Origin: Acidobacteriota bacterium
GTDB lineage: Bacteria > Acidobacteriota > Terriglobia > Terriglobales > SCQP01
Assembly: GCA_021818645.1 (NCBI GenBank)
Contig: JAKATS010000155.1
Coordinates: 1-6,367, forward strand
Reading direction: 5' to 3'
DNA: 6,367 nt
The position numbers and the translations under genes are program-made. Shown one piece after another: positions 1 to 5,810 of the stretch. The notes below the pieces were generated by a model that saw only the letters and a program-made list of their open reading frames with translations, ran no database searches and was not told where the DNA came from. Numbering within the stretch: position 1 is the stretch's first letter; each line of letters begins with the position of its first letter.

Positions 1-30
1 AGAGCGGCGAAACGGGCGCTGTGATGCCAT
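1..30 (-). CDS. possible start of a further gene, cut by the left edge
   Basis: An ATG on the minus strand at 30-28 directly follows the pgsA stop codon, giving TAA-ATG with no gap. It opens a frame of ten codons (M-A-S-Q-R-P-F-R-R-S) that runs off the window. Back-to-back stop and start codons are common between translationally coupled genes in an operon, which is the only real support. No convincing Shine-Dalgarno is visible in the last codons of pgsA, and ten residues are too few to suggest a family. The basic N-terminus would suit a cytosolic protein or the cytoplasmic end of a membrane protein, but this is a guess. Chance ATGs are common, so confidence is low. Confidence 0.3.
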   Translation of the reverse strand, partial: MASQRPFRRS

Positions 31-627
31 TTATTTACGGGCGGGCGAGGATTCGACCTTGGCTTTCAGCAGCGGGCTGTTGATCTGGCACCAGAATTTG
101 CGGAAATAGGCAAAGGCGGAAAGCAGCGCGAAGCCCATCACGCTCCAGAGGGCAACCCGGCTCCAGAGGCGCAGATTGAGGCCCAGCAGATGGGGATAGC
201 GATGGCCGAGAATGATCATGGTGATGGCCACGACCTGGCTGATCATCTTGGCCTTGCCCAGCTCATTGGCGGCGATGGTGAAGCCATGCGAGCTGGCAAT
301 GGCGCGCAGGCCGGTGACGGCGAATTCGCGTCCCAGAATGACCACCACGATCCAGGCTGGAACCAGCCGCGGCGCTACCTGCACCAGCGAGATCAGCGCG
401 GCCGCGATCAGCAGTTTGTCGGCTATGGGATCGAGCAGGATGCCAAGCGTGGTGACCTGGCGGCGGCGGCGGGCCAGATAGCCGTCGAAGACATCGGTGA
501 AGGCGGCGGCGAGAAAGATGCCGGTGGCGTAAAGTTCCTGATCGGGCAGCCGGGTGCTGAAGAGCGCAGCGATCAGCAGCGGCACCAGAAAAATACGGAG
601 CAGGGTCAGGCCATTGGGCAGATTCAC
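31..627 (-). CDS. pgsA: CDP-diacylglycerol--glycerol-3-phosphate 3-phosphatidyltransferase (phosphatidylglycerophosphate synthase)
   Basis: This inner-membrane enzyme transfers the phosphatidyl group of CDP-diacylglycerol to glycerol-3-phosphate, giving phosphatidylglycerophosphate and CMP. It is the committed step towards phosphatidylglycerol and cardiolipin. The 198-residue product has the usual family length and the complete CDP-alcohol phosphatidyltransferase signature D-x2-D-G-x2-A-R-x8-G-x3-D-x3-D at residues 45-70 (D45, D48, G49, A52, R53, G62, D66, D70), which binds the metal and CDP. Hydrophobic segments surround it at about 8-24, 34-46, 72-83, 89-108, 128-141 and 155-175. The start is GTG at 627, chosen because the sequence beginning M-N-L-P-N-G-L-T-L-L-R matches the typical PgsA N-terminus. 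No clear Shine-Dalgarno precedes it. It lies 55 nt downstream of the secreted-protein gene on the same strand and may be co-transcribed with it. The symbol pgsA is favoured over other CDP-alcohol transferases by the N-terminal motif and the length. Confidence 0.95.
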   Translation of the reverse strand: MNLPNGLTLLRIFLVPLLIAALFSTRLPDQELYATGIFLAAAFTDVFDGYLARRRRQVTTLGILLDPIADKLLIAAALISLVQVAPRLVPAWIVVVILGREFAVTGLRAIASSHGFTIAANELGKAKMISQVVAITMIILGHRYPHLLGLNLRLWSRVALWSVMGFALLSAFAYFRKFWCQINSPLLKAKVESSPARK

Positions 628-682
628 GGTTCAACAACCAGTGCCGGGAGAGCGCGGCCAAAGCTCCATACTAGCGCGTCTG

Positions 683-1435
683 TCAGGATTGGGGCTGTAA
701 TTCGACCGGGCGCGCCAGGCGCACTACCAGGGGAGTGCCGATGCCCAGGGCGAGATGGCGATGATGCAAAAGATACCAGCCGCCGGCCGCTACCGCACCC
801 ACGCCGGCGCCCAGCAGCGCGCCTTCGCCGCCGGCAATCGCCGCGCCGGCTACTACGCCGGCGAGGGAGCTGAGCCCGGTGCGGCGGGCGTCCCGGGCGC
901 GAAAACCGCGCCCCTGGCGGATGACGCCTTCGGAGTTGATTTTTTCGCCGGGAGGAACGGTGCGGGAGTCGAGGTCGGCGCTGATGATATAGGAACCGGC
1001 GCCGGGAATGCGGAGATAATCGGGGCTGAGCATCAGCTCGGAGTCGCCTTCGAGCGGCGAGCGGTCGCGCACCCGCAGCACATGGCCTTCGAGAATGCTG
1101 CCCGCCGGAATGGCCTCGGTATGGCCCAGCCAGACCGAGCGCATGACCCGCGCCGCGAAGCTGCCGCCGGCCTTGACGGAATCGGATGAAAGCGGTGTTT
1201 CCAGACGCACCGCGATGGGCGTGCCGGCCGGCAGATGCAGGCCGCCGCGGGCCGATGATGGCGATTGCAGTCCGGATACGGAAGCGGGGGTGAGGCTGGA
1301 AGACGAGGAGACGGCCGGTGCCGGCGCGCCGCCGGGACCGAGATTGCTGACCTGGGGCGCCGGCGCGGATTGCGCGCCCGCGCTGATGCCCAGCAGGATA
1401 AAGCCCGCCAGAGAACACAAGACCGGTTTCCGCAT
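683..1435 (-). CDS. secreted glycine-zipper protein of unknown function
   Basis: The 250-residue product begins with a clear signal peptide (basic R2-K3, hydrophobic core to about residue 19, likely cut near A-G-A at 21), so it should be exported. A low-complexity Pro/Ser/Ala stretch covers about 23-62. The probable folded part starts near 67 and includes an 'IPAGSILEGHV' segment (109-119). This loosely recalls the C-terminal beta-domain of VirB10/TrbI-type proteins, but I would not assign that family. Residues 190-220 form a glycine zipper rich in GxxxG/AxxxG spacing, capable of membrane insertion or oligomerisation. An 11-residue motif G-T-P-[IL]-x-V-R-L-x-x-P occurs twice, at 71-81 and 233-243, bracketing the domain. 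The start is supported by GAGGTG at 1445-1440, four bases before the ATG. Acidobacterial genomes carry many proteins of this general style. Its location points to the envelope; function is unknown. Confidence 0.82.
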   Translation of the reverse strand: MRKPVLCSLAGFILLGISAGAQSAPAPQVSNLGPGGAPAPAVSSSSSLTPASVSGLQSPSSARGGLHLPAGTPIAVRLETPLSSDSVKAGGSFAARVMRSVWLGHTEAIPAGSILEGHVLRVRDRSPLEGDSELMLSPDYLRIPGAGSYIISADLDSRTVPPGEKINSEGVIRQGRGFRARDARRTGLSSLAGVVAGAAIAGGEGALLGAGVGAVAAGGWYLLHHRHLALGIGTPLVVRLARPVELQPQS

Positions 1436-1439
1436 GGTT

Positions 1440-1445
1440 CACCTC
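1440..1445 (-). promoter_or_regulatory. Shine-Dalgarno of the secreted glycine-zipper gene
   Basis: On the minus strand the sequence GAGGTG lies four bases before the ATG at 1435-1433. It decides the start of this gene and also argues against the longer minus-strand frame that overlaps it in another phase. Confidence 0.7.
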
Positions 1446-1515
1446 ATTCAAGACGCCCGCCGGGACGTTGCCCTATCGGCTGATGACCTCAGCATAGCCC
1501 CGGAAAGGCCGGATG

Positions 1516-1534
1516 CGGCCGGAAAAACCGGCCG
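1516..1534. repeat. perfect 7-bp inverted repeat with AAAAA spacer
   Basis: The arms CGGCCGG (1516-1522) and CCGGCCG (1528-1534) flank the loop AAAAA (1523-1527). A further GGCCGGA lies just upstream at 1507-1513, so the GGCCGG core occurs three times within about 30 bp. There is no T-tract on either side, so it is not an intrinsic terminator. It could be an operator or an mRNA hairpin in the leader of the minus-strand gene. In DNA this GC-rich, such palindromes also arise by chance. Confidence 0.45.
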
Positions 1535-1677
1535 GCGTAACGCAATAGTAAACAAAGGGCAATGCAAATAAACGAGCCCATGAAATTGGAGTCACAATAG
1601 AGAAGATGAAATGAGGATGGCATCCCCGGCCAAGATTCCGTAACCGGACCGGCGGGCGATTCATCCCATACTCTCCC

Positions 1678-2409
1678 ATGCATACCCACGTCAGCACCGC
1701 CTACGCGTTTCTTGCCGGTATCTTGTCTTTTTTATCGCCCTGCGTGCTGCCCCTGGTGCCGGGCTATGTTTCCATGCTTTCGGGCGCGGCGGTGGAAGGA
1801 GCGGTGGCGGCCGAGGCGAAGGTCAACTTCCAGCTGGTGCGCAACTCGCTGTTTTTCATACTCGGTTTTTCGCTGGTCTTCATCGGGCTGGGCGCGGCGG
1901 CGACCTCGGTGGGTCAGTTTCTGCGCTCGTATCAACTGCTGCTGAGCGAGATCAGCGGCATTGTGGTGATCCTGTTCGGGCTGCATTTGATGGGCGTGAT
2001 CAAAATCGGCGCGCTCTATCAGGACAAGCGGCTGCGCAGCCGCCAGGCGCGGGGCGGCGGGCTGGGCGCGTTTCTGATCGGCTTCGCCTTCGCCTTCGGC
2101 TGGACGCCGTGCATCGGGCCCATTCTCGGCACCATTCTTTTACTGGCGGCCGAGCGGGGTACGGTGCATGAAGGCATCGGGCTGCTGACGATTTACTCGC
2201 TGGGACTGGCGGTGCCGTTTCTGGCGACCACGCTGCTGCTGGACCGCTTTGCCCGGTTTTATCAGGGCTTCCGCCGGCATTTGCATACGGTGGAGATGAT
2301 TTCGGGGGGATTGCTGGTGCTGATCGGAGCACTGCTATTGACCCACCGCTTTAGCGTGATCTCCAATGATCTGGCTTCCATCCCGATCTTGAATAAACTG
2401 ACCTTATAG
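1678..2409 (+). CDS. ccdA: CcdA-type membrane thiol-disulfide reductase (DsbD beta-domain homologue)
   Basis: CcdA carries reducing equivalents from cytoplasmic thioredoxin across the inner membrane to periplasmic thiol proteins, often for cytochrome c maturation or disulfide reduction. The 243-residue protein is the standard length. It shows about six hydrophobic segments, near 6-34, 54-79, 88-110, 127-158, 164-188 and 203-223. The two redox cysteines sit in their conserved contexts: C22 in L-S-P-C-V-L-P-L-V-P-G-Y and C145 in G-W-T-P-C-I-G-P-I-L-G. These proline-framed cysteines in segments 1 and 4 define the family. The start ATG has no recognisable Shine-Dalgarno upstream. A -10-like CATACT ends six bases before it, so a leaderless transcript is possible. 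Its stop codon (2407-2409) overlaps the ribosome site of the tlpA-like gene, which supports an operon. The lack of fused periplasmic domains separates it from full-length DsbD. Confidence 0.93.
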   Translation: MHTHVSTAYAFLAGILSFLSPCVLPLVPGYVSMLSGAAVEGAVAAEAKVNFQLVRNSLFFILGFSLVFIGLGAAATSVGQFLRSYQLLLSEISGIVVILFGLHLMGVIKIGALYQDKRLRSRQARGGGLGAFLIGFAFAFGWTPCIGPILGTILLLAAERGTVHEGIGLLTIYSLGLAVPFLATTLLLDRFARFYQGFRRHLHTVEMISGGLLVLIGALLLTHRFSVISNDLASIPILNKLTL

Positions 2410-2412
2410 GAG
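2408..2412 (+). promoter_or_regulatory. Shine-Dalgarno of the tlpA-like gene
   Basis: AGGAG lies nine bases before the ATG at 2422 and overlaps the ccdA stop codon. This layout links translation of the two genes and supports the chosen start. Confidence 0.7.
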
Positions 2413-2421
2413 TTTTTTACC

Positions 2422-3030
2422 ATGGCTTCACCTTCGATGCCGCCGACCGAACCCCCGCAACCGCCGCGCAGCTCTTCCAACTGGCGCAGTTGGCTGATTG
2501 TGGCGCTGGTGGTGCTGGGCGGACTGATCTACCTGGCGCATGAGCGCCGTCTGGAGCAGCAGCGGCAAGCCGCCTTACCGCTCAGCGGCGGGCAGACGCT
2601 GCTGACCGCCGAATCGGTGCGGGGACGGCTGGCGCCGAACTGGACGCTGCTCCAGCCCAATGGCCAGCCGCTCAGCCTGGCGCAGCTCAAGGGGCATCCG
2701 GTGGTGATGGATTTCTGGGCCTCGTGGTGCGGTCCCTGCAAAATTGAAATTCCCTGGTGGAATCAGCTGCAGGCCAAGTACAAAGCCCAGGGACTGATCA
2801 TCGTGGGTGTTTCGGAAGACAGCGGCATGACGCCGGTGAAACAATTTCTCAGCGCGCACGCGGTGAACTATAAGATAGTGCTGGCCAACCCGAGCATCCA
2901 GGGCAGCTACGGGTTTCCTTATGGACTGCCCACCACGATCTTTATCCGCCCGGATGGAAAGGTCGCGTCGCGGGTGATCGGGCTGGAAGATATGGCGGAA
3001 CTGCAACATCATGTCAAACAAATTCTTTAA
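2422..3030 (+). CDS. membrane-anchored TlpA/ResA-like thioredoxin
   Basis: This is a periplasmic thiol-disulfide oxidoreductase expected to receive electrons from CcdA and reduce disulfides in envelope proteins, such as apocytochrome c. It has 202 residues: a Pro/Ser-rich cytoplasmic tail (1-20), one transmembrane anchor (about 24-38), a charged linker, then a thioredoxin-fold domain (about 68-202). The redox motif is W102-C103-G-P-C106, within a segment reading V-M-D-F-W-A-S-W. The cis-proline is P170 in G-L-P-T-T-I-F-I, the TlpA/ResA/CcmG form of that loop. The motif is the thioredoxin-type WCGPC, typical of reductants in this family. It sits 12 nt after ccdA and overlaps the next gene by 20 nt, so the three are almost certainly co-expressed. 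Its position makes it the functional counterpart of the DsbD gamma domain. I leave the symbol blank because tlpA, resA and ccmG cannot be told apart from sequence alone. Confidence 0.92.
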   Translation: MASPSMPPTEPPQPPRSSSNWRSWLIVALVVLGGLIYLAHERRLEQQRQAALPLSGGQTLLTAESVRGRLAPNWTLLQPNGQPLSLAQLKGHPVVMDFWASWCGPCKIEIPWWNQLQAKYKAQGLIIVGVSEDSGMTPVKQFLSAHAVNYKIVLANPSIQGSYGFPYGLPTTIFIRPDGKVASRVIGLEDMAELQHHVKQIL

Positions 3031-3481
3031 TTTTTCGGCTTGGGTGGGAATGGTTCTGCTGCTGGCCGGAAGCCTGGCGGGGCAGATGCCGCGTGGGGTG
3101 GCGGTGGTGAAGTTCGCCTCCGCTCGGGTGCTGCGGACGCGGCAAAAAAATCCGGAGCTGGTGCTGACGTTTCTGATCGCACCGGGATACCACGTGCAGG
3201 CGCATCATCCCAACTCCGCGTATCTGATTCCCACCCGGATCCGGCTGCAGGCGCCGGCGGGCATTCGCCTGGGACGGGTGACGTGGCCCAGGCCGGAGGC
3301 GCTGCATTTGAGTTTTTCCCGCAAGCCGCTGCTGGTCTATAGCGGGCGCCTGCGGCTGCAGGCAGCCTTCCAGGGCAAGCCCGCCGGCCAGACGCTGCGC
3401 GGGGTGCTGCAATACCAAGCCTGCACGGCGCAACTATGCCGGCCACCGGCCAGCGCCGCCTTTCAAACTCAGTTGCGCTAA
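3011..3481 (+). CDS. DsbD alpha-domain-like periplasmic thiol protein
   Basis: The 156-residue product resembles the N-terminal (alpha) domain of DsbD, an immunoglobulin-like module that shuttles electrons from the membrane domain to periplasmic substrates. Here it is a stand-alone protein. A signal peptide (K4 in the n-region, hydrophobic core about 10-22, cleavage near L-A-G at 24) predicts export. The diagnostic part is at the C-terminus: G-V-L-Q-Y-Q-A-C138-T-A-Q-L-C143-R-P-P, matching the Y-Q-x-C-x4/5-C-x-P-P redox motif of DsbD alpha. An upstream segment 'APGYHVQAHHPN' fits the 'GWHINAN(P)' type region of the family. The start at 3011 overlaps tlpA by 20 nt in another frame, implying translational coupling. 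An internal Met at residue 14 would give a signal sequence without its basic end, so the longer start is preferred. A lipoprotein or a purely structural role is not supported. No membrane or thioredoxin domain is fused. Confidence 0.85.
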   Translation: MSNKFFNFSAWVGMVLLLAGSLAGQMPRGVAVVKFASARVLRTRQKNPELVLTFLIAPGYHVQAHHPNSAYLIPTRIRLQAPAGIRLGRVTWPRPEALHLSFSRKPLLVYSGRLRLQAAFQGKPAGQTLRGVLQYQACTAQLCRPPASAAFQTQLR

Positions 3482-3504
3482 ACCCACCCTATACGAATTC
3501 CAGC

Positions 3505-3533
3505 TTGTCCCGGCCCCGGCATGCGGGCATAAT
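3505..3533 (+). promoter_or_regulatory. putative sigma-70-type promoter of the glycosidase-like gene
   Basis: TTGTCC (3505-3510, four of six matches to TTGACA) is followed after exactly 17 bp by CATAAT (3528-3533, five of six matches to TATAAT). Transcription would begin near 3540, just upstream of the Shine-Dalgarno at 3541, leaving a very short leader of about 14 nt. This would make the gene independent of the thiol-redox operon. Confidence 0.5.
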
Positions 3534-3540
3534 AGGCGCC

Positions 3541-3547
3541 GAGGTGA
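3541..3547 (+). promoter_or_regulatory. Shine-Dalgarno of the glycosidase-like gene
   Basis: GAGGTGA lies six bases before the ATG at 3554, an ideal spacing. It fixes the start in agreement with the signal peptide that follows. Confidence 0.75.
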
Positions 3548-3553
3548 CGGGCT

Positions 3554-5761
3554 ATGAAACGATGGCTGGGATTGTGCGCCGGGCTGGCAATGCTTTCTGC
3601 GGCGGCGATTGGGCAAAGCTGGCAGGTGAGGGTACGGGCGGCGAGCGGGCAATATCGCCTGCGCGCCGGACCCTATCAATTTACTGGCAGCGTGGGCCAG
3701 CGCTTGCAGCAGGTGCGCCGGAGAACCGGCCGCGACCGCATGGGCGCCTATCACGCCACCCGCTTTGCCTGGCGCTGGCAGGGACGGCGGGTAGAGGGTG
3801 AGATCCGGGTCTATGCCGGCGCCCGCGCAGCGCGCTTTCTGCTGCATTTTCCCCACGCCGTTCGATTGCCGGCGCTGAACAAAACCAGTACGGGTGCGCG
3901 GGCGGCGGGCTGGCCCATCTTTCCCGACTTCACCGTCCTGCCGCGGCATTTCCGGGTTTTCAGCTATCGCAACTGGGTGTTTTCCCCGCCCCAGTTTCGC
4001 GCCGGGCAGTCGGGCACGCCCTGGCTGCTCTATAACCGCCGGTATCAGGCCTGGGTGGTATCGCCGGCTTCGCATTTCCAGTTGACGGTGATGCACGGGG
4101 ATGGCCGGCACGAGATGGGCGTGCGGCTGGATGGGCATCTGCGCCAGGTACCCGCTGGATTCACCATGAGTTCGGTGCTGGTGTTCGCGCCCCGCATCAA
4201 CCCCGCCTTCGAGCGCTGGGGCCGGGCGCTGAATCGGCTCTCGGGTCGGCGCATTCCTTCCAATCAGGCCGACGACAGTCTGCGCTATCTGGGGTATTGG
4301 ACCGATAACGGGGCGCATTATTACTACCATTACCGGCCGGCGCTGGGCTATACCGGCACGCTCCTGGCCGAGTTGGCGCATTTGCGGAAACGGAATATCC
4401 CGGTGCGCTATCTGCAGATTGACAGCTGGTGGTACCAGAAAGACAGCATGTATTTCAACGGCCGGCTGCTGCACCCGAAAAATCCGAAATTTCCCAAAGC
4501 CCGCTGGAATGTCTATGGCGGGGTGTGGCGTTATACCGCTTCGCGGACGCTGTTTCCCCATGGCCTGAAGGCGTTTCAACAAGCCGCCGGGCTGCCGTTG
4601 ATTACCCACGGCCGCTGGATCAGCCAGCGCAGCCCGTACCATAAGCGCTACCGGATCGAGGGGATTGCCCCGGTGGATATGAAGTACTGGAACCACATTG
4701 CCGGGTATCTGCACGCCAACGGGGTGGTGACCTACGAGCAGGACTGGCTGAACTTCATCCGCCAGTATTCGCATTTCGCCTCCAAGCCGCGGGCGGGACA
4801 TGCGTTTTTTCACGATATGTCGGCTTCGATGCAGCGGCGGGGCATAACCCTGCAATACTGCATGCCGGTGCCGGCGGAGATTCTGCAGGGCTCGCTCTAC
4901 CCCAACCTGACCACCACGCGGGTGAGTGACGATCATTTCGTGCGCGCCCGCTGGTATGACTTTTTATTCACCTCGCGGCTGGCTTCGGCGCTGGGCATCC
5001 GGCCATGGGCCGATGTCTGCTCCAGCCGGCATGTGAACGCAATCCTGCTGCAGACGCTTTCAGCCGGGCCGGTAGGGTTTGGCAACGCCATCGGCCGGGA
5101 AAAACGGAGCGTGCTGATGCAGGCCACGCGGGCCGACGGCGTGTTGGTCAAGCCGGACAGTTCGCTGGTGCCGGTGGACCGCGATTATGAGCTGCAGGCG
5201 CACGGAATCGCGGCTCCACTGCTGGGCCGCGCCTTTACCGAGCGGGGTGGATTGCGCACGGCGTATGTGTTCGCCTTCACACCCACGCCGGCGGCGGACG
5301 GGCCGGTGCAATTCCGCGCCCGCACCATCGGATTGCACGGGCCCATGTATGTGCTGGATTATTTTCAGGGCACCGCGGCGTATGTGCCGGCGGGGAAAAG
5401 CTATTCCAGCCGCCTGGGGCATGATGCGGCGTCGTATTACATCTGCGCCACCCCGGGGCCGGGCGGGATCGCGTTTCTGGGCGATGCGAATGAATTCGTG
5501 GGCCTCGGCAAGGCGCGGGTGCCTGCGATCCAGACGGGAAAAAACCGGCTGCGGGCCACGATCCGGCTGGCGGCGGGGGAAGAGTCGGTGATCGTGCGCG
5601 GATTTGCGCCGCAGGCGCCTACGGCTTCAGCCAGCGGCGGCCGGGTGGGCAAGGTGCGCTTTAACCCCAGCAGCCATTTGTTTACTTTGCAGGTGATGCG
5701 GCCGGAGGGCGGGACGGGCAGGAAAGTTTCGGTACGGGTGACGATCAAGGAAGGGACATAA
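3554..5761 (+). CDS. exported glycosidase-like protein, possible clan GH-D (GH36 / raffinose-synthase-like)
   Basis: The 735-residue product starts with a signal peptide (K2-R3, hydrophobic 5-19, cleavage probably after G20), so it should act in the periplasm or outside the cell. The region up to about 235 looks like a beta-rich N-terminal domain. Residues 245-520 look like a TIM barrel. Barrel motifs in order are L-G-Y-W-T-D-N-G (246-253), Y-L-Q-I-D290-S-W-W, Y-E-Q-D397-W, T-R-V-S-D459-D460-H and S-A-G-P-V (503-507). Order and spacing recall raffinose synthase / GH36 enzymes: the I-D-D strand, the K-x-D nucleophile, the R-x-S-D-D acid/base and S-G-G-P-V. By that analogy D397 would be the nucleophile and D459 or D460 the acid/base. 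The usual lysine before the nucleophile is glutamate (E395) here. About 520-735 appears to be a beta-rich C-terminal region. The substrate cannot be deduced; alpha-galactoside activity is only one possibility. The strong ribosome site and own promoter suggest a separate transcript. Confidence 0.7.
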   Translation: MKRWLGLCAGLAMLSAAAIGQSWQVRVRAASGQYRLRAGPYQFTGSVGQRLQQVRRRTGRDRMGAYHATRFAWRWQGRRVEGEIRVYAGARAARFLLHFPHAVRLPALNKTSTGARAAGWPIFPDFTVLPRHFRVFSYRNWVFSPPQFRAGQSGTPWLLYNRRYQAWVVSPASHFQLTVMHGDGRHEMGVRLDGHLRQVPAGFTMSSVLVFAPRINPAFERWGRALNRLSGRRIPSNQADDSLRYLGYWTDNGAHYYYHYRPALGYTGTLLAELAHLRKRNIPVRYLQIDSWWYQKDSMYFNGRLLHPKNPKFPKARWNVYGGVWRYTASRTLFPHGLKAFQQAAGLPLITHGRWISQRSPYHKRYRIEGIAPVDMKYWNHIAGYLHANGVVTYEQDWLNFIRQYSHFASKPRAGHAFFHDMSASMQRRGITLQYCMPVPAEILQGSLYPNLTTTRVSDDHFVRARWYDFLFTSRLASALGIRPWADVCSSRHVNAILLQTLSAGPVGFGNAIGREKRSVLMQATRADGVLVKPDSSLVPVDRDYELQAHGIAAPLLGRAFTERGGLRTAYVFAFTPTPAADGPVQFRARTIGLHGPMYVLDYFQGTAAYVPAGKSYSSRLGHDAASYYICATPGPGGIAFLGDANEFVGLGKARVPAIQTGKNRLRATIRLAAGEESVIVRGFAPQAPTASASGGRVGKVRFNPSSHLFTLQVMRPEGGTGRKVSVRVTIKEGT

Positions 5762-5810
5762 TCAATTCGCCTGGGCAAGCCGGATTGGCGCCACGGCTGA
5801 CATATTTCAA

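Larger units (their letters stand above)
1436..1677. other. divergent intergenic region with presumed promoters
   Basis: This 242-bp gap separates the minus-strand glycine-zipper gene from the plus-strand ccdA operon, so it must hold the start signals for both. About 1537-1620 is noticeably more AT-rich than its surroundings and is the likeliest place for RNA polymerase contact. I found no convincing -35/-10 pair on either strand. A -10-like CATACT lies at 1667-1672, just upstream of the ccdA ATG. On the minus strand TACTAT is a weak -10 candidate near 1550. A perfect hairpin-forming repeat lies at 1516-1534. No small ORF with a believable ribosome site is visible. Confidence 0.5.

Noticed and set aside
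668..673. TAGTAT on the minus strand as a -10 box for pgsA
   Set aside because: Only four of six bases match and no -35 lies at 16-19 bp; the nearest resemblance (TTACAG) is 21 bp away. Co-transcription with the upstream gene is simpler.
190..873. 227-codon plus-strand frame across pgsA and the next gene
   Set aside because: It spans the antisense of two supported genes and the gap between them, and its composition is G/D/R/Q-rich as expected of a shadow frame.
624..1451. 275-codon minus-strand frame overlapping the glycine-zipper gene in another phase
   Set aside because: Its translation is arginine-rich and low-complexity with no signal peptide or motif. The 250-residue frame has a well-placed GAGGTG and a textbook signal peptide.
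3050..3052. alternative start of the DsbD-alpha-like gene at the internal ATG (residue 14)
   Set aside because: It would remove the basic n-region of the signal peptide, and the upstream purines sit too close to the codon for a normal ribosome site.
3434..4936. 500-codon open frame on the minus strand opposite the glycosidase-like gene
   Set aside because: It is an antisense shadow. In GC-rich genes a strong third-position G/C bias removes stop codons from the opposite strand. The translation is rich in R, P, H and Q, shows no family motif and no ribosome site, and the plus-strand gene has a signal peptide, a strong Shine-Dalgarno and recognisable motifs.
5778..5798. possible terminator hairpin between the convergent genes (AGCCG ... 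CGGCT)
   Set aside because: The arms are only 5 bp, the 11-base loop holds an unpaired part, and no T-tract follows on either strand. It may contribute to termination but is not a credible intrinsic terminator.
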